Shown piece by piece: positions 42,313 to 51,229 of a stretch of 64,000 bases of DNA; position 1 is the first letter of the stretch; every line of letters begins with the position of its first letter. Below the pieces are notes generated by a model. The model did no database searches. It was given only the letters and a program-made list of their open reading frames with translations, and was not told where the DNA came from. This stretch comes from Agaricicola taiwanensis (lineage in GTDB: Bacteria > Pseudomonadota > Alphaproteobacteria > Rhizobiales > Methylopilaceae): assembly GCF_014635245.1 (NCBI RefSeq), contig NZ_BMCP01000005.1:109682-173681 (forward strand), in the 5' to 3' direction. Both the position numbers and the translations under genes were made by a program.

Positions 42313-43023
42313 TCAGTCCGCCGCGTCGAGTTCGGCATAGTGGCGAAAGATGCCGTTTTTGTTGAAGGGCAGGCGGCGGTTGCTGGTGCAATAGGCCGCG
42401 ATGTTCGGCCGCTGCCTGATCTTGGAAGAGAGCGCCATGGCTTTTGGCCAGTCCTTTGACGAGGCTTTCATCAGCCTGGGGAAGGCGTAGTTCAAGCCCT
42501 CCACGATCTGGAACAGCGACAGATCCGCATAGGAGAGCGCGCTGCCGACGAGATATCCGCTTTTGTCATTCTTCGACAGGATGCGCTCGAACCAGCCGAG
42601 AAACTTCGGGATACGGTCGGCGCGGAATTCCTCCGCGCGCCGCGCGGCCTCCTCTTTCTGATCCTCGTAATAGGCGCCGACGCCGATGGGATGGTGCACG
42701 TCGTGGATCTCCGCCACGAAGTCGGTCATGGTGAGCTGGATCTGATGGGTCCAGAGCGCCTCGACGGGATCGGCCGAGACGAGACCCAGCTTCGGCCCGA
42801 GATAGTGCAGGATGAGCGCGACCTGGCCCACCAGCACATCGCCATCACGCAGGAACGGCGGCGCGAAGGGAGGCGTTTTCGCCTCCTTCATCAAAGGCAT
42901 GAGGACGTCATCGCCCTTTTCACGGGCGACATCAGTGTAGTCGGCGCCGGCCTCTTCCAGGGCAAGCCGAACGAATTCGCCGCGCCCCTGGATGCCGGTC
43001 CAGTAGAAGAGTTCATAAGCCAT
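42313..43023 (-). CDS. Glutathione S-transferase family protein
   Basis: A protein of about 236 residues. The thioredoxin-like N-terminal domain (MAYELFYWTGIQGRGEFVRLALEEAGADY, with Tyr7 as candidate glutathione activator, and the PPFLRDGDVLVGQ cis-proline segment) is followed by the all-helical domain (SGYLVGSALSYADLSLFQIVEGL). It resembles the alpha/pi/sigma-like branch. The start at 43023 is chosen by the domain start; upstream in-frame sequence is not family-like. Likely a cytoplasmic detoxification or isomerase enzyme. Confidence 0.85.
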   Translation of the reverse strand: MAYELFYWTGIQGRGEFVRLALEEAGADYTDVAREKGDDVLMPLMKEAKTPPFAPPFLRDGDVLVGQVALILHYLGPKLGLVSADPVEALWTHQIQLTMTDFVAEIHDVHHPIGVGAYYEDQKEEAARRAEEFRADRIPKFLGWFERILSKNDKSGYLVGSALSYADLSLFQIVEGLNYAFPRLMKASSKDWPKAMALSSKIRQRPNIAAYCTSNRRLPFNKNGIFRHYAELDAAD

Positions 43024-43235
43024 AGGGCGGCAATGCGGGGAGGCGCATCTGTGTTCCGGGGCACGGGAAGCTCGCTGCAACCATCGTGAGGTTTGGTGAC
43101 CCCAGGAGCCGACTGCATCGGCGGCGCTCATCGCGGGTCGATAAAATCCTTCAAGTTGCGGGAAACGGGACGCGCGGCAAGACGCCACTCTTCGGCCTAG
43201 ACCTTGCCACCATTCGCCGCCTAAAGTCCGCCCTC

Positions 43236-44675
43236 ATGGAAACGCCATCAGTCAGAACCTCTGAAGAGGTCATCGCCGCCATCGTCGATCGTGTCGCCGC
43301 CCGCTCGGTGGCGCCCGATGACACACTCCAGACCGCGGGTCTCTGCCTGATCGACGCGCTCGGCTGCGCGATGGGCGCGCTGGCGACGGGAGAGCCGCAG
43401 TATCTGCTCGGGCCCTACGCGCCGGGCACCATGACGCCGCGCGGCGCGCGGGTGCCGGGCACATCCTTCGTGCTCGATCCCGTCAAGGCGGCCTTCGACA
43501 CATCGGTGCTGATCCGCTGGCTCGACATCTCCGACACAAGCCCCGTGGGCGGGCACCCCTCCGACAACATCGGCTCCATCCTCGCGGTGGCCGATCACAT
43601 GAGCCGCGCGCGCGGGCCGGGCGAGAACCCGCTCACCATGGAGGATGTTCTTCTCGCCATGGTGGATGCCTATGAGGTGCATTGCAGCCTGGCGGCGGCG
43701 AACCGCTTCGACATGCCGGCTATCGGGCTTGATCATGTGATCTATGTAAAGTTGGCATCCGCCGCGGTTGGATGCCGGCTCATGGGCGGCTCGGCCGACC
43801 AGATCCGCGCCGCCGTCAGCCAGAGCTTTCTTGATGGCGCCGATCTCAACGCCTATCGCCATGTTCCCAATGCAGGGCCGCGCAAGGGCTGGGCGGGCGG
43901 CAATGCGGCAAGCCGCGGCGTCATCCTCGCCTGGATGGCCATGCGTGGCGAGCCGTCGGCGCCGCAGCCACTTTCCGCCAAGACCTGGGGCTTCAATCAA
44001 GTGATGCTTGATGATGGCGCGGTGAAGCTGGAACGCGAGCTCGGCACCTTCTTCATGGACAATGTGATCTTCAAGCTGGTGCCGGCGCAGCGCAACGCCT
44101 CCACCGCCATCGAGGCCGCGATCCGGCTGCACCCCTGGTTCATGGAGCATCGTGACAAGATCTCGAAGATCCACATCGCCACGCATGACGAGACCATGCG
44201 CCGTGTGGTCAAGGAAGGACCGCTGCCGAATCGCGAGGCGCGCGACCATTGCCTGCAGTACATGGTGGCGGTGGCGCTGACCAAGGGCCGCCTTGCCGTG
44301 GAGGACTACTCGGACGAGGCGGCGGCAGACCCGGAGATCGACCGGCTGCGCGGCCTCATGGTGGTGGAGGAGGACGAGCGCTATACGGCCGACCATCACG
44401 ACCTCGCCAAGCGCTCCTGCGCCAATGCGATCGAGATCACCACCGAGGACGGCGAGACGTCGGAACGGGTGGAGGTGCTTTATCCGGTGGGCGATGCCGC
44501 GCGCCGCGACGAGGCGCTGCCGCAGCTTCGCGAGAAGTTCATTGGCATGACCGGCCACGCCTGGACGACGGACCGGCAGGAGCGGGTGCTGGGGCTTCTG
44601 TCCGACCTCCCGCGCCTGAGGGAGACGCCGGTGCCGGAGTTCATGACGCTGGTGTCCGAGAGCGACGTGCTCTAG
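43236..44675 (+). CDS. prpD: 2-methylcitrate dehydratase-like PrpD protein
   Basis: A protein of about 479 residues, close in length to bacterial PrpD. RWLDISDTSPVGGHPSDNIGSIL, GLDHVIYVKLASAAVGCRLMGG and RKGWAGGNAASRGVILAWMA match the true PrpD branch better than the other three homologues in this window. The reaction would be dehydration of 2-methylcitrate in propionate breakdown, but no prpB or prpC is nearby. The start at 43236 is preferred; upstream in-frame sequence runs to 43086 without conservation. Convergent with the CorC-like gene, overlapping it by four bases. Confidence 0.8.
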   Translation: METPSVRTSEEVIAAIVDRVAARSVAPDDTLQTAGLCLIDALGCAMGALATGEPQYLLGPYAPGTMTPRGARVPGTSFVLDPVKAAFDTSVLIRWLDISDTSPVGGHPSDNIGSILAVADHMSRARGPGENPLTMEDVLLAMVDAYEVHCSLAAANRFDMPAIGLDHVIYVKLASAAVGCRLMGGSADQIRAAVSQSFLDGADLNAYRHVPNAGPRKGWAGGNAASRGVILAWMAMRGEPSAPQPLSAKTWGFNQVMLDDGAVKLERELGTFFMDNVIFKLVPAQRNASTAIEAAIRLHPWFMEHRDKISKIHIATHDETMRRVVKEGPLPNREARDHCLQYMVAVALTKGRLAVEDYSDEAAADPEIDRLRGLMVVEEDERYTADHHDLAKRSCANAIEITTEDGETSERVEVLYPVGDAARRDEALPQLREKFIGMTGHAWTTDRQERVLGLLSDLPRLRETPVPEFMTLVSESDVL

Positions 44676-45562
44676 CCGCCCTCGGGCACGATAGGCCGCA
44701 CGGGGATGACCTCCAGTGGCGTCACCTTCAGTGCCGTGATGCGGTTGCGCTCGCGGCGCAGCACCTGGAAGCGGTAGCCGTGGAAGGTGAAGGTCTGCTT
44801 CGGATCGGGAATGATCTGCGCCTCGTGGATGACGAGACCTGCGACGGTGGTCGCCATATCATCCGGCAGCTTCCAGCCGGTGGCGCGATTGAGATCGCGG
44901 ATCGGCATGCCACCGTCCACGGTGACGGAACCGTCGGGCCGCGGTCTCAGGCCCTGGATCAGGACATCATGTTCGTCGGAGATGTCGCCCACGATCTCCT
45001 CGATGATGTCCTCCAGCGTGACGATGCCCATGACCTCGCCGTATTCGTCCACCACCAGCGCGAAGTGCATCTTCTTCTTGAGGAAGGCGCGGAGCTGATC
45101 GGAGAGCGTGGTGGAATCGGGCACGAACCAGGTCGGCCGCGCCAGCGCCACGGCGTCGACGCTGTCGGCCTTGCCTTCCGCCGCGAGCATGGCGCGGAGC
45201 AGGTCTTTGGCATGGAGGATGCCGACGATGTTCTCCGGCTTGCCGCGCCAGAGCGGGATGCGGGTGTAGGGCGCTGCCAGCATTTCGCGCACCAGCTCGC
45301 GCGGCGGCATGTCGGCGTCGAGGCTTACCATCTGGGTGCGATGGATCATGACATCGGAGACGACGAGGTCGCTGAGCTCCAGGAGGGCGGCCAGCATGCT
45401 GCGATCGTCGTTGCGCTCGGTGCCGCCGCCTTCCTCCTGAAGGAGGAGTTCCATGGCGCCGCGCAGTTCCTCGTCCGGCGACAGCGCCTTGACGCCCATG
45501 GTCAGGAGCTTGCCGGAGAGGCGCAGGCGGCGGCCGATGCGATGAAAGCGGGTCTGGGACAT
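44672..45562 (-). CDS. CorC-like CBS protein lacking the DUF21 membrane domain
   Basis: A 296-residue protein with a CBS pair at about 65-190 (VVSDVMIHRTQMVSLDADMP; FALVVDEYGEVMGIVTLEDII) and a CorC_HlyC domain at about 205-285. Homologues next to aroB in this bacterial order usually carry an N-terminal DUF21 membrane domain of about 180 residues. Here only one hydrophobic stretch (GAWIAALAAVLALATLVAF) is found, in frame just upstream of the ATG at 45562 but without a usable ATG, GTG or TTG start after the preceding stop. The domain therefore seems to have been lost by deletion. A soluble CorC-like protein or a decaying gene are both possible. Confidence 0.7.
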   Translation of the reverse strand: MSQTRFHRIGRRLRLSGKLLTMGVKALSPDEELRGAMELLLQEEGGGTERNDDRSMLAALLELSDLVVSDVMIHRTQMVSLDADMPPRELVREMLAAPYTRIPLWRGKPENIVGILHAKDLLRAMLAAEGKADSVDAVALARPTWFVPDSTTLSDQLRAFLKKKMHFALVVDEYGEVMGIVTLEDIIEEIVGDISDEHDVLIQGLRPRPDGSVTVDGGMPIRDLNRATGWKLPDDMATTVAGLVIHEAQIIPDPKQTFTFHGYRFQVLRRERNRITALKVTPLEVIPVRPIVPEGG

Positions 45563-45630
45563 GATGAAGGCAACGAGGGTGGCAAGGGCAAGGACGGCGG
45601 CGAGCGCCGCGATCCAGGCGCCCGGGGAAA

Positions 45631-46761
45631 TCAGGATGATAGCTCTGAGGTGAGGAAGGAAAGCACGTTTTCCGGCGCGACGTCATTGGCGATGAAGCTT
45701 TGACCCACGCCGCGCGCGAGAATGAAGGTGAGCTTGCCCGCCTTGACCTTCTTGTCCTGTCCCATGAGATCGAGCAGGCGCCTGGCATCGCCGAGGTCTC
45801 CCGGCACGTCCTGTATGCGCGTGGGAAGGCCCACCGCCTTCAGATGCGCGGCCACACGGTCCGCCTGGTCGGCACCCACCAGGCCGAGCTCCGCTGAAAA
45901 GCGGAAGGCCAACGCCATGCCGATGGCGACACCCTCGCCGTGGACGAGGCGTTTGTCGTCATAGCCGACGGCGGCTTCCAGCGCGTGGCCGAAGGTGTGG
46001 CCGAGGTTGAGAAGGGCGCGCTCGCCGGTCTCGAACTCGTCGCGGGCAACGACGCCCGCCTTGTTGGCGCAGCTCGCGGCGATGGCCTTGGTCCGCGCCG
46101 GACCGCCCTCGAACACCTCCTGCCAGTTGTCTTCCAGCCAGCGGAAGAAGGCGGCGTCATTGATGAGTCCGTATTTGGCGACCTCCGCATAACCGGCGCG
46201 GAAGTCGCGCAGCGGGAGGGTGCTCAAGGCGTCGGCGTCGGCGAGCACGAGGCTCGGCTGATGGAAGGCGCCGATCAGGTTCTTGCCATGGCGTGTGTTG
46301 ATGCCGGTCTTGCCGCCGACGGAGGAATCCACCTGCGCCAGCAGCGTCGTCGGCATCTGCACGAGGCGAACGCCACGCCTGAGGATGGCCGCCGCGAAGC
46401 CCGCGAGATCGCCCACCACGCCGCCGCCCAGCGCCAGCACCAGGTCGCCGCGCTCGACCTTGCTGGCGAGCAGCGCGTTGGAGACCTCTTCCAGCACCGC
46501 GAAGCTCTTCGACGCCTCGCCCGCCGGCACCACCGTGGAGGAGGCGGCAAGGCCCCCCGCCTCGAGTGAAGCCATCAGCGGATCGAGGTGGAGCCTGGCC
46601 ACATTCTCGTCGGTGACGACGCCGACCCGCCGCGCGCCCAGCGGCACCAGGAGGCGCCCGGCGCCCGCGATCAGCCCCGGCCCGATCTCGACGTCATAGC
46701 CGCGACCTTCCAGTGCAACATGAACTGTGGAGCGGGGAGCAGCGAGGGCGGTGTCGGACAT
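45631..46761 (-). CDS. aroB: 3-dehydroquinate synthase
   Basis: A protein of about 376 residues catalysing the second step of the shikimate pathway (DAHP to 3-dehydroquinate, NAD and metal dependent). Landmarks are GGGVVGDLAGFAAAILRRGV, PTTLLAQVDSSVGGKTGIN, AEVAKYGLIND and LNLGHTFGHALEAAVGY with the metal-binding histidines. The start at 46761 fits the family; the reading frame extends upstream without conservation. It is separated from aroK by yihY and a repeat region. The 260-base gap 46762-47021 contains only weak small frames. Confidence 0.95.
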   Translation of the reverse strand: MSDTALAAPRSTVHVALEGRGYDVEIGPGLIAGAGRLLVPLGARRVGVVTDENVARLHLDPLMASLEAGGLAASSTVVPAGEASKSFAVLEEVSNALLASKVERGDLVLALGGGVVGDLAGFAAAILRRGVRLVQMPTTLLAQVDSSVGGKTGINTRHGKNLIGAFHQPSLVLADADALSTLPLRDFRAGYAEVAKYGLINDAAFFRWLEDNWQEVFEGGPARTKAIAASCANKAGVVARDEFETGERALLNLGHTFGHALEAAVGYDDKRLVHGEGVAIGMALAFRFSAELGLVGADQADRVAAHLKAVGLPTRIQDVPGDLGDARRLLDLMGQDKKVKAGKLTFILARGVGQSFIANDVAPENVLSFLTSELSS

Positions 46762-47021
46762 GAAAGTCTGAGTCTTTCGAATCGGATGCGGGATGGATGT
46801 GATCTGAGAGATCAGGTGAGGCGATAGCATAAAAACGGGCTTTGTGGGCTGTTCCATTCTGGACGAGGCTGTGAAGCGCCGCGAGGAGGAAGGCGGCAAA
46901 GAGGATCCACTTCACACGGCGCATCAGGGCGATGACGGCGCGCAGCAGCCGGTCGGTGAAAAAAGATGATGTTGTTGGTGTCGAGCTCCGCCGCTGGTCT
47001 CATCGCCGGGCTCCACTGCCG

Positions 47022-48074
47022 TCACCGGCCCAAGGTATCCGCCACCACAGCGCCACGTTCACCCATGGGCTCATCGGGGCCCGTGGTCGTGTCCCGCGCG
47101 GTCTGGTGCTCCATCTCGGCGTTAAGTTCGGCGCCCAAGAGGAGAATCGTCACCGATAGCCAAGTCCAGACCATGAAGCCGATGATGGCCCCGAGCGAGC
47201 CGTAGGTGGCGTTGTAATCGGCGAAATTCTGAAGGTAATAGGAAAAGCCCACGGAGGCCGCCGCCCATACGACGGTTGCCAGCAGCGCGCCCCAGGTGAG
47301 CCAGCGCCATTTGGCGCGCTCGCGGCTCGGGCCATAGCGGTAGATGAGCATGATGCCTGTGGCGATTGCCGCGAACATCAGCGGCCAGCGCACCAGAGAC
47401 ACCAGGATCTCCGACCAGGCATCCAGCCGCGCGAAGGCAAGAATGACGGGGACGACGCCGACGGAGACGATGAAGAAGATGCCGATGAGGATGGCACCGA
47501 GGGTGAAGAGGCCGGACGTGATGTTGAGCATGAAGAAGCCACGCTTCTCGCGCTCCTCATAGGCAACGTTGAGTCCGTCGAACAGTGCCTTCACGCCCTT
47601 GTTGGCGCTCCATAAGGCCAGGACGAGGCCTGCCAGGAAGCCGATGCTGAGGGCCTCCTGGTCCTGCGATACCAGCGCGTTGAGCTGGCTCTGGATGATC
47701 TCGATGCCGCCGCTGGGAAGGACGCCTCCCAGAAAGGCGATGTGATCGGCGATGGTGCGGGGGTCGGCGACGAAACCGTAGACGGAGACGAAGGCGGTCA
47801 GGGCCGGGAAGAGGGCCAACAGCAGATAGAAGGTGACGCCCGCCGCCACCAGCATGATGCGGTCCTCCTCGACCTTCACCCAGACCCGTTTGGCGACATC
47901 CCACCAGCCGTGCAACGGGATCTCCGACGGACTGTCTGCATTGCGTCCATGGCCACTCTGCCGGGCTGCGGGGCTGAAGGTGCGGTTGCCGGGAAGATCC
48001 GTGCCGGTGTCTGCGATGCTGCTCACTGCGATGTCCGTGTCGAAGTTACCTGTGAAGGTAACGCTCATGGTCAC
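47022..48074 (-). CDS. YihY/BrkB family inner-membrane protein
   Basis: A 350-residue membrane protein with six transmembrane segments in the YihY/BrkB (formerly RNase BN) family: DRIMLVAAGVTFYLLLALFPALTAFVSVYG, LALWSANKGVKALFDGLNVAYEEREKRGFF and NATYGSLGAIIGFMVWTWLSVTILLLGAELNAE. Function uncertain; a transporter-like role is often proposed. The N-terminal 55 residues are poorly conserved and a later start is possible. It lies between aroK and aroB on the same strand, where these two genes are normally adjacent. Confidence 0.88.
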   Translation of the reverse strand: MTMSVTFTGNFDTDIAVSSIADTGTDLPGNRTFSPAARQSGHGRNADSPSEIPLHGWWDVAKRVWVKVEEDRIMLVAAGVTFYLLLALFPALTAFVSVYGFVADPRTIADHIAFLGGVLPSGGIEIIQSQLNALVSQDQEALSIGFLAGLVLALWSANKGVKALFDGLNVAYEEREKRGFFMLNITSGLFTLGAILIGIFFIVSVGVVPVILAFARLDAWSEILVSLVRWPLMFAAIATGIMLIYRYGPSRERAKWRWLTWGALLATVVWAAASVGFSYYLQNFADYNATYGSLGAIIGFMVWTWLSVTILLLGAELNAEMEHQTARDTTTGPDEPMGERGAVVADTLGR

Positions 48075-48131
48075 ACATGTGTTGCACGCGGGGCGGAATG
48101 GCGACGACGCGGTTCGCCAGGAGCGTGCGGC

Positions 48132-48271
48132 TTATCCTTCGAGACGCCGCTTTCAGCGGCCCTCAGGATGAAGTCAATGGTCTTGGCTGGCTCTGTTAAG
48201 AGGGAGCTCTACCCACTTTCTCATGCTGAAGAGGCCCGCAGGGCCGTCTCGAAGCATCAAGCCAAGACCAT
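48132..48271. repeat. Pair of inverted REP-like palindromes with a 12-bp inverted repeat
   Basis: Two related hairpin-forming units lie in opposite orientation: 48133-48172 (TATCCTTCGAGACGCCGC ... CCTCAGGATGAAG) and 48220-48258 (CTCATGCTGAAGAGG ... CGTCTCGAAGCATCAAG). The perfect 12-bp inverted repeat ATGGTCTTGGCT (48177-48188) / AGCCAAGACCAT (48260-48271) flanks the second unit. The CTTCGAGACG...CAGGATGA type is a familiar interspersed palindrome in Alphaproteobacteria. It fills the aroK-yihY gap. Confidence 0.7.
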
Positions 48272-48277
48272 CGGTCA

Positions 48278-48886
48278 TCACTCCGCCGTCTGTTCCACCG
48301 GGGTGACATGCGCGGCTATGGCGGTGAGGGTCTCCAGCACCATGGTCTCATGCGGCACATCACGCGAACCGACGGTCACATCGGCCTGCGCATAAACCGG
48401 ATCGCGCAGCGCCAGGAGGTGCCGGAGCGTCGCCTCGGGGTCCTTCGTCTTCAGCATAGGCCGGTTGGAGCGCCGTTTGACGCGCTTCAGCAGGACCTCC
48501 GGTTCCGCCTTCAGCCATACCGATATGCCGACCCGCGAGGCGTGGGCGCGGGTGTCGGCATCCATCCAGGCGCCGCCGCCCGTCGCGAGCACGCAGGGCG
48601 CGCCGTCGAGAATCCGGGAGATGACGCGCACCTCGCCATCGCGGAAATAAGCCTCGCCATGGGCTTCGAACATGTCGGGGATGGTCATGCCGGCCGCCCG
48701 CTCGATCTCGGTGTCCGCATCGATGAAGGGCAGGTTGAGCGCCTTTGCCAGCAGCCGGCCGATGGCGGATTTGCCCGCGCCCATCATGCCGACCAGCACG
48801 ATGGAGCGTTGTCCCAGCGCCGTGCGCACCACACCGGCCTGTTCCTCGATCCGCTCCATGATTTGTTTTTTGTTGGCACCCGTCAT
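48278..48886 (-). CDS. aroK: Shikimate kinase
   Basis: A protein of about 202 residues. The P-loop is VGMMGAGKSAIGR; the shikimate-binding parts are FIDADTEIE and LATGGGAWMD; the lid contains RSNRPML. It phosphorylates shikimate with ATP in the chorismate pathway. The start at 48886 gives the normal Rhizobiales length with a short helical N-terminal extension; upstream sequence is Arg-rich and not conserved. Divergent from the small gene preceding xerD. Confidence 0.95.
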   Translation of the reverse strand: MTGANKKQIMERIEEQAGVVRTALGQRSIVLVGMMGAGKSAIGRLLAKALNLPFIDADTEIERAAGMTIPDMFEAHGEAYFRDGEVRVISRILDGAPCVLATGGGAWMDADTRAHASRVGISVWLKAEPEVLLKRVKRRSNRPMLKTKDPEATLRHLLALRDPVYAQADVTVGSRDVPHETMVLETLTAIAAHVTPVEQTAE

Positions 48887-49011
48887 ATTAGCCTCGCGAT
48901 TTGACCGATGCTTTTCACGAAATCGGCCCCTGCGGCAAGTGTGCCATTGCGTTGGCAGGCCCTTCCATGGTGGAACAGGCCTGTGCCGGTTAACCGAGGG
49001 AGCTGCGCCCC

Positions 49012-49155
49012 GTGCCGACATTGACCCGATATGCCACCATCGTGGCCATCGTCGCGGGGCTTGTGTACACCTGCCTCTGGTCGCTTGCGACTTTTGTCGC
49101 GCCGGATCATCGTAGCATCACAATTGACATCCCGATCGAGGAGGGACGCAGGTGA
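49012..49155 (+). CDS. Small single-pass membrane protein upstream of xerD
   Basis: A 47-residue protein with GTG start and GAGGGAG about nine bases upstream. It has one transmembrane helix (YATIVAIVAGLVYTCLWSLATFV) followed by a short polar tail (DHRSITIDIPIEEGRR). Its stop overlaps the xerD start as GTGA, so the two are translationally coupled. Similar short proteins with a helix and an MTVRIP-like tail precede xerD in related bacteria, as far as I recall. Function unknown. Confidence 0.65.
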   Translation: MPTLTRYATIVAIVAGLVYTCLWSLATFVAPDHRSITIDIPIEEGRR

Positions 49156-50093
49156 CGAGCGTGAGGCAGCATGTGGATGCCTTCCTGGATATGCTGACCG
49201 CCGAGCGCGGTGCCGCGCGCAATACGATCGAAGCCTATAGCCGCGACCTCGACGATTACCTGGTCTACCTCATGGATCATGGGGGTGATCCTCTGACGTC
49301 GGATACCGACGATCTCTCCGCCTGGATGGCGAGCCAGGCCAAGCGCGGCTTCTCGGCCAGCTCCTCGGCGCGCCGCCTCTCCGCCGTCCGCCAGTTCCAC
49401 CGTTTCCTCTATGCCGAGGGCCTGAGGCGGGATGATCCAACCTCGGCCATGACAGGCCCCAAGCGCTCCCGCCCTCTGCCCAAGGTGCTCACCATCGAGG
49501 AGGTGGACCAGCTTCTCGCGGTGGCGGGGCAGGGCGTGGATGATCCGCGCCGACCGCTGACGCGCCGTCTCAAGGCTGCCCGGCTCTCCTGCCTGCTCGA
49601 GATTCTTTATGCCACGGGACTGCGCGTCTCCGAACTCGTCACCCTGCCGCTTTCGGCCGCGCGGCGCGACGCCAAGGTGCTGACGGTGCGCGGCAAGGGC
49701 GGGCGGGAGCGTCTCGTGCCACTGACCGATGCCGCAAAGCGCGCCACCGATGTTTATCTGGAACTGCTTCTCGCCGCCGGCCGCACCATCGACGGGCGCT
49801 GGCTCTTCCCCGCCGACAGCGACGCGGGGCATCTGACGCGGCAGGCGTTCGCGCGCGATCTGAAGGATGCCGCCATCGCCGCGGGCATCGATCCCGCCAA
49901 TGTCAGCCCCCATGTGCTGCGCCACGCTTTTGCCAGTCACCTTCTGCAGGGCGGGGCGGACCTGCGCGCCGTGCAGCAGCTGCTCGGCCATGCCGACATC
50001 GCCACGACGCAGATCTATACCCATGTGCTGGATGCCCGCGTGGCCGCCATGGTGCGCGACCTTCACCCCTTGGGCGATAGCGACAAGGCTTAG
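49152..50093 (+). CDS. xerD: Site-specific tyrosine recombinase XerD
   Basis: A 313-residue tyrosine recombinase. N-terminal SAM-like domain (VDAFLDMLTAERGAARNTIEAYSRDLDDY), catalytic Arg in LYATGLRVSELVTL, HVLRHAFASHLLQGGADLRAVQQLLGHADIATTQIYTHV with His-x-x-Arg, His and the Tyr nucleophile. With XerC it resolves chromosome dimers at dif. The GTG start has GAGGAGGGACG upstream and overlaps the small membrane protein gene. Chromosomal context favours XerD over a phage or integron integrase. Confidence 0.93.
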   Translation: MTSVRQHVDAFLDMLTAERGAARNTIEAYSRDLDDYLVYLMDHGGDPLTSDTDDLSAWMASQAKRGFSASSSARRLSAVRQFHRFLYAEGLRRDDPTSAMTGPKRSRPLPKVLTIEEVDQLLAVAGQGVDDPRRPLTRRLKAARLSCLLEILYATGLRVSELVTLPLSAARRDAKVLTVRGKGGRERLVPLTDAAKRATDVYLELLLAAGRTIDGRWLFPADSDAGHLTRQAFARDLKDAAIAAGIDPANVSPHVLRHAFASHLLQGGADLRAVQQLLGHADIATTQIYTHVLDARVAAMVRDLHPLGDSDKA

Positions 50094-50199
50094 CAGCGGT
50101 GCGCGTCTGTTCCCTCGCCACAAGGGTGAGCATGACGGGTCATCCGCGATGCCCCATCCGTATCGCAACCGCACACTCGTGTGAGCAGGTGGAGAAAAC

Positions 50200-50228
50200 T
50201 TGACACCGGTAGACGCCTTGCGCCTAAC
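50200..50228 (+). promoter_or_regulatory. Candidate accA promoter
   Basis: TTGACA (50200-50205) is a perfect -35 box; 17 bases on, CCTAAC (50223-50228) is a weak -10. It lies about 45 bases before the accA start. Confidence 0.45.
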
Positions 50229-50272
50229 TCCGCCCAATTCCGAGGGCCCTATGGGCCGGTCAAGGGCAGGGT

Positions 50273-51229
50273 ATGCGTAGTTATCTCGATTTCGAAAAGC
50301 CGGTCGCCGAACTTGAAGCCAAGATCGCGGATCTGAAGGCCCTTGCCGAGAACGGCGATGAGACCGTCTCCATCGACGACGAGGTCAACCGCTTGAAGGA
50401 GCGGGCCGACGAAGCCCTGGCGGCGCTTTATACCCAGTTGACGCCCTGGCAGAAGACGCTGGTGGCGCGCCATCCCAACCGCCCGCATTTCACCGACTAC
50501 ATTTCGGCGCTCTTCACCGAATTTACGCCGCTCGCCGGCGACCGCGCCTTTGGCGAGGACGAGGCCATCATGGGCGGCTTCGGCCGGTTTCGCGGCCAGC
50601 CGGTGATGGTCATGGGCCAGGAGCGGGGTTCCGACACCGAGAGCCGCCTGCGCCACAACTTCGGCATGGCGCGGCCGGAAGGCTATCGCAAGGCCGTGCG
50701 CCTGATGGAGCTTGCCGATCGGTTCGAGGTGCCGGTGGTCAGCCTCGTGGACACGGCAGGCGCCTATCCCGGCATCGGCGCCGAAGAGCGCGGCCAGGCG
50801 GAGGCCATCGCCCGCTCCACGGATGCCTGCCTGGGGCTGGGCGTGCCCAACATCGCCATCGTGATCGGCGAGGGCGGCTCGGGCGGCGCCATCGCCATCG
50901 CCACGGCCAACCGGGTCTACATGCTGCAGCATGCGATTTATTCGGTCATTTCGCCCGAAGGCGCGGCTTCGATTCTGTGGCGGGACTCAACGCGCGCGCC
51001 TGACGCCGCCGCCAACCTCAAGATCACGGCGCAGGACCTGGAGCGCCTGAAGATCATCGACGGCATCATCCAGGAGCCTGTCGGCGGCGCCCACCGCGAC
51101 CGAGCCGCCGTCTTCGCATCCGTCGGCGAGACCCTGGCCAATGCGCTTGACGATCTTGGAGGCCTGTCGCGTGAGGATGTCCGTGCCGAGCGGCGCAGGA
51201 AGTTCCTGGCGATCGGCCGATCCCTTTGA
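50273..51229 (+). CDS. accA: Acetyl-CoA carboxylase carboxyltransferase subunit alpha
   Basis: A 318-residue AccA protein of normal length. SYLDFEKPVAELEAKIADLK, ARHPNRPHFTDYI, FGMARPEGYRKAVRLMELA and VIGEGGSGGAIAIATANRVYMLQHAIYSVISPEGAASILW are signatures. With AccD it transfers the carboxyl group from biotin to acetyl-CoA, the first step of fatty acid synthesis. Confidence 0.97.
   Translation: MRSYLDFEKPVAELEAKIADLKALAENGDETVSIDDEVNRLKERADEALAALYTQLTPWQKTLVARHPNRPHFTDYISALFTEFTPLAGDRAFGEDEAIMGGFGRFRGQPVMVMGQERGSDTESRLRHNFGMARPEGYRKAVRLMELADRFEVPVVSLVDTAGAYPGIGAEERGQAEAIARSTDACLGLGVPNIAIVIGEGGSGGAIAIATANRVYMLQHAIYSVISPEGAASILWRDSTRAPDAAANLKITAQDLERLKIIDGIIQEPVGGAHRDRAAVFASVGETLANALDDLGGLSREDVRAERRRKFLAIGRSL

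Noticed and set aside
46694..46924. 76-codon frame starting with a hydrophobic stretch (ILFAAFLLAALHSLV)
   Set aside because: It overlaps the start of aroB and continues as a Ser/His/Arg-rich shadow of it; the hydrophobic start alone is weak evidence.
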